A DNA stretch of 64,000 nt from Streptomyces venezuelae (GTDB taxonomy: Bacteria > Actinomycetota > Actinomycetes > Streptomycetales > Streptomycetaceae): positions 1,550,001 through 1,614,000 of the forward strand of contig NZ_CP029191.1 of assembly GCF_008642335.1 (NCBI RefSeq), given 5' to 3'. Position numbers and translations under genes: made by a program. Numbering within the stretch: position 1 is the stretch's first letter; every line of letters begins with the position of its first letter. Shown piece by piece: positions 34,321-41,784 of the stretch. Under the pieces are notes generated by a model. It did not search any database, had not been told where the DNA came from, and was given only the letters and a program-made list of their open reading frames with translations.

Positions 34321-36051
34321 ATGGGGACCGAGACGGCGCGGGCGGCCGAACGACCGGTGCGGGACCGCCGTCCCGGCCGGATCGTCGTGGACTGGCTGAC
34401 GACCACGGACCACAAGAAGATCGGGCACCTCTACCTGATCACGTCGTTCGTCTTCTTCCTGCTCGCCGGCGCGCTCGCCCTGCTCATGCGGGCCGAACTG
34501 GCCCGCCCCGGCCTGCAGCTGATGAGCAACGAGGAGTTCAACCAGGCCTTCACCATGCACGGCACGATCATGCTGCTGCTCTTCGCGACGCCGACGTTCG
34601 CGGGGTTCGCCAACGAGATCATGCCGCTGCAGATCGGCTCGCCCGACGTCGCCTTCCCGCGGCTGAACATGCTCTCGTACTGGCTGTTCCTCTTCGGCGG
34701 CCTGATGGTGCTCGGCTCGCTCCTCGTGCCGAGCGGGCCCGCCGCGTTCGGCTGGTTCGCGTACGCCCCGCTCAACAGCATGGAGCGGTCGCCCGGCATC
34801 GGCGCCGACCTGTGGATCATGGGCCTCGCGCTCTCCGGCTTCGGCACGATCCTCGGCTCGGTGAACTTCCTGACCACCATCATCGGCATGCGGGCGCCCG
34901 GCATGACGATGTTCCGAATGCCCATCTTCACCTGGAACGTCCTGTTCACGTCGATCCTGGTGCTGATCGCGTTCCCCGTGCTCGCCGCCGCACTGCTCGT
35001 CCTGGAGGCGGACCGGCGGTTCGGCTCGGTGGTCTTCGAGGCGGAGTTCGGCGGTGCGCTGCTCTGGCAGCACCTCTTCTGGTTCTTCGGGCATCCCGAG
35101 GTCTACATCATCGCGCTGCCGTTCTTCGGCATCATCACGGAGATCATCCCCGTCTTCAGCCGGAAGCCGATCTTCGGCTATCTGCCGCTGGTCGGCGCGA
35201 CGACGGCCATCACCGGTCTCTCCGTGGTCGTCTGGGCACACCACATGTTCGCCACCGGCGCGGTCCTGCTGCCGTTCTTCTCCTTCATGTCCTTCCTCAT
35301 CGCCGTCCCGACGGGCGTCAAGTTCTTCAACTGGACGGGCACGATGCTCAAGGGCTCGCTGTCCTTCGAGACGCCCATGCTGTGGTCGGTCGGGTTCCTG
35401 GTGAGCTTCCTGTTCGGCGGTCTCACCGGCGTCCTGCTCGCCTCGCCACCCATCGACTTCCACGTCACGGACACGTACTTCGTCGTCGCGCACTTCCACT
35501 ACGTCGTGTTCGGCACCGTCGTCTTCGCGACCTTCGGCGGCTTCTACTTCTGGTGGCCGAAGCTGACCGGCAAGATGCTCGACGAACGGCTCGGGAAGAT
35601 CCACTTCTGGACGCTCTTCGTCGGGTTCCACACGACGTTCCTCGTCCAGCACTGGCTGGGCGCCGAGGGCATGCCGCGACGGTACGCGGACTACCTGGCG
35701 GCGGACGGCTTCACGGTGCTCAACACCGTCTCGTCCATCGGCGCGTTCCTGCTCGGCATGTCGACGCTGCCGTTCCTCTACAACGTCTGGAAGACCGCCA
35801 AGTACGGCGAGAAGGTCGAGGTCGACGATCCCTGGGGCTTCGGCCGTTCCCTGGAGTGGGCGACCTCCTGCCCGCCGCCGCGGCACAACTTCGTCACGCT
35901 GCCCCGGGTCCGCTCCGAGTCCCCGGCGTTCGATCTGCACCATCCCGAGTACGCGGCGTACGAGGCGCGGGACCAGGACCGGCCGCGTCAGGATCCGCAG
36001 ACCGAGCACCCCGGTCCAGGGCCCGGCTCAGGAGGTCCCTCGCCGACCTGA
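34321..36051 (+). CDS. ctaD: Cytochrome c oxidase subunit I (orphan copy)
   Basis: This is the heme-copper oxidase large subunit (aa3 type), which reduces O2 at the end of the respiratory chain. It has twelve helices, H80 (FTMHGTIM) as a heme a ligand, the CuB ligand block [10 protein letters not shown] (with the His-Tyr cross-link pair), the HH pair in [11 protein letters not shown], and HFHYVVFG for the remaining heme ligands. 576 aa. No subunit II, III or assembly gene is adjacent, so it is a second, stand-alone ctaD that must use subunits encoded elsewhere. The last 158 bp overlap the WYL regulator on the other strand. ATG 34321 follows AAGGGGCGGGCG. Confidence 0.95.
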   Translation: MGTETARAAERPVRDRRPGRIVVDWLTTTDHKKIGHLYLITSFVFFLLAGALALLMRAELARPGLQLMSNEEFNQAFTMHGTIMLLLFATPTFAGFANEIMPLQIGSPDVAFPRLNMLSYWLFLFGGLMVLGSLLVPSGPAAFGWFAYAPLNSMERSPGIGADLWIMGLALSGFGTILGSVNFLTTIIGMRAPGMTMFRMPIFTWNVLFTSILVLIAFPVLAAALLVLEADRRFGSVVFEAEFGGALLWQHLFWFFGHPEVYIIALPFFGIITEIIPVFSRKPIFGYLPLVGATTAITGLSVVVWAHHMFATGAVLLPFFSFMSFLIAVPTGVKFFNWTGTMLKGSLSFETPMLWSVGFLVSFLFGGLTGVLLASPPIDFHVTDTYFVVAHFHYVVFGTVVFATFGGFYFWWPKLTGKMLDERLGKIHFWTLFVGFHTTFLVQHWLGAEGMPRRYADYLAADGFTVLNTVSSIGAFLLGMSTLPFLYNVWKTAKYGEKVEVDDPWGFGRSLEWATSCPPPRHNFVTLPRVRSESPAFDLHHPEYAAYEARDQDRPRQDPQTEHPGPGPGSGGPSPT

Positions 36052-36970
36052 CTCGGTCGGCGAGCTCCAGGGGCTCGACGACCTCGAACTCGATGCCCAG
36101 GAACAGCACGTGGAAGACCATCACGTCCAGGCTCGTCGCGCCCGTGCGCAGCAGACACGTCTCCGCGGTCTCGGCCTCCAGGGTGCCGTCGGCGGGCGAG
36201 AGCCGCTGGGCCGCCTCCGCCACGGGGACGAGGAGGCGGACGACGGCGTGCGTGGCGTACGCGCGCGTGGAGAGGCCCTGCGCGACGTACGCGGCGAGGT
36301 CCTCGGCCGGTGGGGTGCGCGGTGCGAAGCGGGGGCCGTGCGGCGGTCTCGGCTCGATGCGGTCCGCGCGGAACGTACGCCAGTCCTCGCGGTCGAGGTC
36401 CCAGGCCACGAGGTACCAGCGGCGCTCGGTGCAGACCAGGCGGTGCGGCTCCACCGTCCTGCGGGAGGAACTGCCGCCGTGGTCGCGGTAGTCGAAGCGC
36501 AGCCGCTCCGAGTCCCGGCAGAGGTCGGCGAGTTCGGTGAGGACCGCCGGGTCGACGCCCTCCCTCCGCGGGGCGCGCAGCAGCGGCACGGTGAACGCGT
36601 TCAGGGCGCCGACGCGGCGGCGCAGCCGGTTCGGCAGCACCTGTTCGAGCTTGGAGAGCGCGCGGACCGAGCTCTCGCCGATGCCCTCGACGCCCTGCCC
36701 CGCCGCGGTCCGCAGCCCGACGGCGACCGCGACCGCCTCGTCGTCGTCCAGGAGCAGCGGCGGCAGCTCGGCCCCCGCGCCGAGCTGGTAGCCGCCTCCG
36801 GTACCCGGGCTCGCGTTCACGGGGTAGCCGAGCTCGCGCAGCCTGTCCACGTCGCGCCGGACCGTGCGCGGGGTGACGCCGAGCCGTTCGGCGAGGTCCG
36901 CGCCGGACCAGTCACGGTGGGCCTGCAGCAGGGAGAGCAGGCGGAGCAGTCGTGCGGAGGTCTCCAACAT
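35894..36970 (-). CDS. HTH-WYL transcriptional regulator (YafY type)
   Basis: This DeoR-like winged-helix regulator with a WYL ligand-sensing domain has 358 aa. The N-terminal HTH is [38 protein letters not shown] (6-43), and the WYL core is around 140-215 ([29 protein letters not shown]). A C-terminal low-complexity tail rich in Arg/Pro/Gly (about 315-358) is encoded entirely within the overlap with ctaD, so the overlap cost only a disordered tail. WYL proteins sense nucleotides, DNA or small ligands. Target unknown; it may simply autoregulate. Confidence 0.9.
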   Translation of the reverse strand: MLETSARLLRLLSLLQAHRDWSGADLAERLGVTPRTVRRDVDRLRELGYPVNASPGTGGGYQLGAGAELPPLLLDDDEAVAVAVGLRTAAGQGVEGIGESSVRALSKLEQVLPNRLRRRVGALNAFTVPLLRAPRREGVDPAVLTELADLCRDSERLRFDYRDHGGSSSRRTVEPHRLVCTERRWYLVAWDLDREDWRTFRADRIEPRPPHGPRFAPRTPPAEDLAAYVAQGLSTRAYATHAVVRLLVPVAEAAQRLSPADGTLEAETAETCLLRTGATSLDVMVFHVLFLGIEFEVVEPLELADRVRSARDLLSRALDRGARSADPDAAGPGPAPRTPRTRDGADRTPGTRSGPGAA

Positions 36971-37001
36971 GGAGGTGATTGTGCCCGTGGGCGAGCCTCC
37001 C

Positions 37002-37868
37002 CTACGCGCCGGCCTCGCGCACCCGCACGGACAGGTCGTTGTCGAGCGTGTAGTACGGGCCCGCCTCCAGCGTGCCGTGCTCCTCCGTCACGCACGGCGC
37101 CACCGGGTACGTGAAGATCGCCTTCTTGTCCGGGACGTCGTCCAGGAGCCGGGCGAGGCGCACGCGCGGCCCGCTCTCGCCTGCGGGGCGCAGCCACAGG
37201 TCCCAGGGTCCCGCTCCGCGCTCGGCGAGCGGGCCGTAGGGCAGCGCGAAGGAGAACTCCGGTCCCTCGGCGGTGATCTGAGCCCGCTGGACGGCGTCGC
37301 GCTCGTCGCGCCGGACGGCCTCGACGTATCCGTCGTCGGTGAGCGCGGTGCCGTAGACCCGGCCCCGCACGGTCATGGCGGCGCCGGATATCTCTATCTC
37401 GCCGGTCTCGGCGTGCGGGGCCCGCAGCCAGCTGCGCACCGAGAGGTTGCCCTGCTTCGTCGCGTACGGGATGCGCACCGCGACATGGCCGCGGCTGCCG
37501 CTCGGCGCGCGGTCGACCAGGGAGCGCAGGTCGTTGACGCCCGGCATGAGGCGGCGCGGTTCGCCGCCCGCGACCTGCGCGAACGCGTTCCAGCGGCCCT
37601 CGGCGAGCTCGACGCTGCTGGGCAGCGCGGCCCGCAGTCTGCCGTCGCCCGACGGGGTCAGCGGCAGCCGTACGTCATCCTCGGCGGAGTCGGCGTCGCG
37701 CAGGCGCAGCACGAGGTGCGCGACGGCCTCCGTGCCCGGCTCGCCGGGGTCGGTGACGTCGAACGTGAGCCCACCGGCGGAGTCCGCGATGCAGTCGGCA
37801 CGCGGCGCCCCCGACGCCTCCTGGTCGTCCCCGGCGTGCGCCGCCTGCGAGGTGGCCAAGGCCGTCAT
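37002..37868 (-). CDS. Conserved hypothetical partner of the glycosyltransferase
   Basis: This 288-aa cytoplasmic protein has no signal peptide or membrane segment. It appears to be built of beta-sandwich-like repeats, with short strands such as VAVRIPYATKQGNLSVRSWLRAPHAETGEIEI and TVRGRVYGTAL. Homologues in Streptomyces are annotated only loosely as transferase-like. Its ATG overlaps the GT4 stop (ATGA), so the pair is translated together. The last motif (GPYYTLDNDLSVRV) is conserved-looking. I cannot assign a function; a role in binding the acceptor or product of the glycosyltransferase is inference. Confidence 0.7.
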   Translation of the reverse strand: MTALATSQAAHAGDDQEASGAPRADCIADSAGGLTFDVTDPGEPGTEAVAHLVLRLRDADSAEDDVRLPLTPSGDGRLRAALPSSVELAEGRWNAFAQVAGGEPRRLMPGVNDLRSLVDRAPSGSRGHVAVRIPYATKQGNLSVRSWLRAPHAETGEIEISGAAMTVRGRVYGTALTDDGYVEAVRRDERDAVQRAQITAEGPEFSFALPYGPLAERGAGPWDLWLRPAGESGPRVRLARLLDDVPDKKAIFTYPVAPCVTEEHGTLEAGPYYTLDNDLSVRVREAGA

Positions 37869-39127
37869 GCGGTCGATCCCTTCGTCTGTGCCCGGCCGAG
37901 GTCCCGCACGGCGTAGGCGCCCCCGAGCAGCGCGCCACGCGTGCGGTGCAGGGTGCCGCGCATCCGGCCCCCCACCGAGCTCCCCCGGGCGAGCATCCCG
38001 GTGAACATGGTGTCGTAGCGCTCGGCGATGCGTTCCGGGTCGAAGCGCTCGGAGTCCTGCAGCGCCGCGCCCGCCATCTGCTGCCTGAGCGAGTCGTTGT
38101 TGATCAGTTCGAGCAGTCCGCCGGCGATGGCGTCGGCGTTGCCGACCTCGACGAGCCGGCCGTCGACGCCGTTGGAGATGATCTCGCCGGGTCCGTGCGG
38201 GCAGTCGGTGGCGACGACGGGGAGTCCGCACCGCATCGCCTCGACGATCGTCATGCCGAAGGACTCCAGGCTGGAGGTGACGGCGGCGATGGAGCCCTTG
38301 GCCCACTCGGGCTCGATCGGATGGGCGGGGCCCATGAGGAAGACGTGGTTGTACAGGCCGAGCTCGTCGATCAGGGCGCGCAGCTTGTCCTTCTGCTTGC
38401 CGCCCCCGTAGATCCGCAGCCGCCAGTCGGGTCGCTCGCGCCGCACCTTGTCGAAGGCCCTGATCAGCAGGTCGTACCGCTTCACCGGGGCGAGGCGGCC
38501 TGCCGCGACGACCCACTTGTGGGAGCCGTCGGCGGGCTCGATGCCGGGCGCGGGGACGGGGTTCGGAACGGCCTGGACGTGTACGCCGGGCAGCCGCATC
38601 TTGCGGGTGTACGCGCGGGCGTCGGCCTCGGTCGTCGTGGTCAGGACGTCGAGGCGGGGGTAGACGCTGCGGAGCTGGCGGCGCAGCTCCTTGCTGTGGC
38701 TGTCGAGCGTGAGGTGCTCCTGGCCGACGCGCAGCGGCCCGCGCGCGGTCTGGCGGGCGAGGTGCACGTTGAGGCCGGGCCGGGTGCCGATGACGACGTC
38801 CGCGTCGACGCCCGCGAGGTGCGCGGCGATGCGCCGGTCGGTCAGGGCGCTGTACTGGTTGTAGCGGCCCTCGGCGCTGGGGAACGTCCGGGCGGGGCGC
38901 AGGTGCTCGGGGTCGTCTCCCTCGTAGCCGGCCGTGTTCTTGCGCAGGTCGACGAGGTGGCTCAGTCGGACGCGCTGGTCAGGCGCGAAGACGGGCTCGT
39001 CACGGTGCCGGAAGACGGATACGACCTCGACGTCATGCTGTTGGGCCAGCGTGTTCGCCAGGTTGTACGTCGTCCGGATCGTCCCTCCGATTCCGTACGC
39101 GTTGTGTATGAGGAAAGAGATGTGCAT
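37865..39127 (-). CDS. Glycosyltransferase family 4 (GT-B fold)
   Basis: This retaining GT4 glycosyltransferase has 420 aa. The N-terminal Rossmann half opens MHISFLIHNAYGIGGTIRTTYNLAN, with the GIGG acceptor loop. The C-terminal donor half has RLAPVKRYDLLIRAF, MGPAHPIEPEWAKGS and the EX7E-like region EAMRCGLPVVATDCPHGPGEII. The sequence resembles teichoic/galactosyl-type transferases of actinobacteria (poly-glycosylation of wall polymers), but the donor sugar is unknown. It leads a two-gene unit with the following conserved protein. No wall-polymer exporter is near. Confidence 0.88.
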   Translation of the reverse strand: MHISFLIHNAYGIGGTIRTTYNLANTLAQQHDVEVVSVFRHRDEPVFAPDQRVRLSHLVDLRKNTAGYEGDDPEHLRPARTFPSAEGRYNQYSALTDRRIAAHLAGVDADVVIGTRPGLNVHLARQTARGPLRVGQEHLTLDSHSKELRRQLRSVYPRLDVLTTTTEADARAYTRKMRLPGVHVQAVPNPVPAPGIEPADGSHKWVVAAGRLAPVKRYDLLIRAFDKVRRERPDWRLRIYGGGKQKDKLRALIDELGLYNHVFLMGPAHPIEPEWAKGSIAAVTSSLESFGMTIVEAMRCGLPVVATDCPHGPGEIISNGVDGRLVEVGNADAIAGGLLELINNDSLRQQMAGAALQDSERFDPERIAERYDTMFTGMLARGSSVGGRMRGTLHRTRGALLGGAYAVRDLGRAQTKGSTA

Positions 39128-39290
39128 GCGTCCCCGTATTCCGCGCTTCCATGCGGACAGTCCCCCTCGTCCGCCTACCGCAGGGTTAGACGGGGATTCC
39201 TGGCCAAGGGTTGGGTTTCCTCACCATCCTGTTCCCGAACAGATGCGTGATCGGTAGCCATGAATGGGAACCTTTCTGCGGTCTCGTGCA

Positions 39291-40583
39291 TCAAGGCTGG
39301 TACGCGAGCTGGGGCACGTCGAAACATTCCTTGTTCATGTCGCCCTGCGTGACCCATCCCTCACCGTCCCGCCAGCGCGCGACGGACAGACACGTCCTGC
39401 GGGTCCTCGGCGGCTCCGTCCGGTGTTCGAACGTCACGGGGATCAGCAGCCCCCGCGCCGAATACGGCTTGTTCCGGTTCATGAAACGGTCCACGCACGC
39501 GCGCGTGACATCGCTCCCGCCACCGCTCAGGCAGGACTTCGCGGCGTCGGTGAACCACATGGCGGCGGCCCAGCCCTCCAGCTGCCACTGTGACAAGTCC
39601 TTGCCACGCATGGCGGCACGGAACGCGCGTACGGCCGGGTGCCCGGTGTCCTCGTAGTTCCTGCTCGACCCGGTGGCCCACAGGGCGTTGCGGCAGCGGG
39701 GGGCGTCCTTGTAGTCGTCGCCGACGGAGGAGGTCCAGTTCTGCACGTTGGTGACCTTGGCGGTGACCTCCGCGCCGACGTCGTCCATCGCCTCGCACAG
39801 CCGGGCGTTGCCGTGCGTGTCCATCGCGTCGAAGACCAGGTCGGCGCCCTGTTCCTTGAGGTCGGCCGCGGCGGCGCGGAAGTTGGGCAGCGCGAAGTCG
39901 ACCTGTTCGGTGACCACCTTGTAGCCCTCGGCCTCGAGGCCCCGGGTGACGAGCCGGGCGTACGCGGCGGAGGCGGCCTGGTTGTAGGAGACGACGGCCG
40001 CGGTCCGCGCGCCCTGCTCCCGCTTGAAGTAGCGGTAGACCTCGGTCCCCCCGTAAAGCTCGCCATCCCACCCCGGCTTCCCCTTGCGCGGGGCAAGACT
40101 CCCGTAGATCCCATAGAGATGCGGATACGTCTCGTAGGCCGCCCCGATGGGCTGCCCCCCGATGTCGGGCACGCCGGCCCGCGAGACACGGGCGGCGCCC
40201 GCGTAGTCCAGGGCCGACGTGGCGACGAGCGCGACGACCTTCTCCTCCTCGACGAGCCGGTGCACGCAGTCGTTGTTGCCGACGCCGCTGCCGCCGTCGT
40301 CGCAGGTGCGCACCTCGACCTTGCGCCCCCCGACGCCGCCCCGCGCGTTCAGCCGGTCGAAATAGGCCTTCGCCCCGTCGCGCGGCCCGGTGAACGCGGC
40401 GCCGCCGACCGGGCTGGTCGCGCTGGTGATGACGCCGACCCTGACCGGCGCTCCCCCGACCGGTGCGGGCGCCGGGCCGCGCCGCTCGAAGTCGCTCTCG
40501 GGCAGCCGGCTCCCGCAGGCCGCGCCCACCAGCAGGACCGCGACGACGAGCAGCGTCTCAACAGCCGGGGCCCGGCGACTCAT
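39291..40583 (-). CDS. Branched-chain amino-acid ABC transporter substrate-binding lipoprotein (LivK type)
   Basis: This type I periplasmic-binding-fold lipoprotein has 430 aa. The signal ends at the lipobox VGAACGS with C23 as the lipidation site. Family blocks are VGVITSATSPVGGAAFTGPRDGAKAYFDRLNARGGVGGRKVE and CDDGGSGVGNNDCV. It contains extra cysteines in the C-terminal half. The ATG lies 26 bp inside the preceding lipoprotein gene. It should feed the LivHMG/LivF proteins encoded divergently at 41785-45153. Substrates of such proteins range from leucine to amides, urea and aromatics; none can be assigned. Confidence 0.9.
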   Translation of the reverse strand: MSRRAPAVETLLVVAVLLVGAACGSRLPESDFERRGPAPAPVGGAPVRVGVITSATSPVGGAAFTGPRDGAKAYFDRLNARGGVGGRKVEVRTCDDGGSGVGNNDCVHRLVEEEKVVALVATSALDYAGAARVSRAGVPDIGGQPIGAAYETYPHLYGIYGSLAPRKGKPGWDGELYGGTEVYRYFKREQGARTAAVVSYNQAASAAYARLVTRGLEAEGYKVVTEQVDFALPNFRAAAADLKEQGADLVFDAMDTHGNARLCEAMDDVGAEVTAKVTNVQNWTSSVGDDYKDAPRCRNALWATGSSRNYEDTGHPAVRAFRAAMRGKDLSQWQLEGWAAAMWFTDAAKSCLSGGGSDVTRACVDRFMNRNKPYSARGLLIPVTFEHRTEPPRTRRTCLSVARWRDGEGWVTQGDMNKECFDVPQLAYQP

Positions 40584-41127
40584 TGCCGCTCAGCTTCACC
40601 AGGGCGCAGAGGGTCTTGACGGAGACCTTCCAGGTGTCGTCCTGGTTGACGGCCGTCCCCGAGGCGTCGGGCAGCGCGGTGGCGCCCTTCAGCGTCAGCG
40701 CGTACGTCACGTCCGCCTCCGTCGCCGAGCCGAACCCGACCTCGGTGACGTCCGCCGCGACCTGCCTGCCGCGCTCGTCGCCGCTGAAGCTCTCCAGGAC
40801 GTCGCGCATCTCGGGACCGTTCTCCAGGACGGTCTCCTTCTCCTTCAGCGATGTCTTCGGGTCGAAGAACTTCTCCCAGTTCTCCGTGACCTCTTTCTCC
40901 GCGGCCGCCGGATCGGCGGGAGCGGACGCGGACCCGCGGCCACCCGGCTCACTGCTCTTCTCCACGGACGGCTCGGGCGGCGAGGCCCCGCCTCCGCCCC
41001 CACTGTCGTCCCCGCAGGCCACGGCGCCCGGCCCGATGAGCAGGACCGCGACGGCCACCGGCCCCACCCCCCGGGCCCGCCCCCGCCCTCCCCGCATCCC
41101 CCGCCTGGGGCTGATCCCGAGAACCAT
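40558..41127 (-). CDS. Hypothetical lipoprotein
   Basis: This 189-aa secreted lipoprotein has the lipobox GAVACGDD (C38), a Gly/Ser/Pro-rich linker and a small folded domain (about 75-189; ENWEKFFDPKTSLKEKETVLENG). That domain resembles the nuclear-transport-factor-like lipoproteins common in actinobacteria, but this is only an impression. Its 3' end overlaps the LivK-type gene by 26 bp, so the two are co-expressed. It may help ligand capture or membrane assembly of the transporter. The start is uncertain; ATG 41097 is an alternative that shortens the Arg-rich signal peptide. Confidence 0.75.
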   Translation of the reverse strand: MVLGISPRRGMRGGRGRARGVGPVAVAVLLIGPGAVACGDDSGGGGGASPPEPSVEKSSEPGGRGSASAPADPAAAEKEVTENWEKFFDPKTSLKEKETVLENGPEMRDVLESFSGDERGRQVAADVTEVGFGSATEADVTYALTLKGATALPDASGTAVNQDDTWKVSVKTLCALVKLSGNESPGPGC

Positions 41128-41273
41128 CTGGTCACCACCGGGTATCGGTCCGGACCGAGCGGGCCCGGAGCTTTCAGCGTCGGCTTGCAGAAGGCATAGT
41201 GCAAGCCATCGGCTGACATGGACAGCCCACCGACGTCACTGATGTGACCGACGACGTGTCCCAGGGGGCCTCG

Positions 41274-41780
41274 ATGCGGGCGGATCGGACAGCTCGGACG
41301 GACGGTGCGGCACGCCTGCGGGCCGTGCACCCCATGCTGTGGGCGGCCTTCGCGTCGCTCGCCGTCGGTGCGGTGCTCTGCGTACTCGGCTGGTACGGCA
41401 TGTCCGGGGAGCGGTTCGCCGAGCGCCAACTGCCCTACCTGGCGTCCTGCACGGTGCCGGGCGCCGCGCTGATCATCGCGGGCACGCTGCTGCTGACGCA
41501 CGGCAGAAGCGTCCTGGCGGCGGCACGAGTGGAAGAGCTGTACGGCCTGCTGGTGACCACACAACCACCGCCGCCCCCGCAACAAACCCCCACCACAGCC
41601 GACAGCACGCCCCTCATGATCCCCGGCGGCACGCTCTGGCACCGGGCGGACTGCCCACTGATAGCAGGGAAACCGCAAGCGGTCCCCGCGGACGCCACGG
41701 CCCTCTCCGCCCAGGCCCTGGCCCCCTGCCCGATCTGCGAACCACCCCGCCCTCCGGACCCCGCCACCCCGGAGCAGTGA
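41274..41780 (+). CDS. Small membrane protein upstream of the Liv fusion
   Basis: This 168-aa protein has two helices (about 18-40 and 50-75), then a cytoplasmic Pro/Gln/Thr-rich linker and a C-terminal motif GGTLWHRADCPLIAGK..CPICEPP. The His/Cys pattern suggests metal binding. ATG 41274 follows AGGGGG at 5 bases; GTG 41244 is less likely. It ends 4 bp before livHMG, so it is part of the Liv transcript and is probably an accessory subunit or regulator of the transporter. I do not recognise a named family. Confidence 0.75.
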   Translation: MRADRTARTDGAARLRAVHPMLWAAFASLAVGAVLCVLGWYGMSGERFAERQLPYLASCTVPGAALIIAGTLLLTHGRSVLAAARVEELYGLLVTTQPPPPPQQTPTTADSTPLMIPGGTLWHRADCPLIAGKPQAVPADATALSAQALAPCPICEPPRPPDPATPEQ

Positions 41781-41784
41781 CGCG

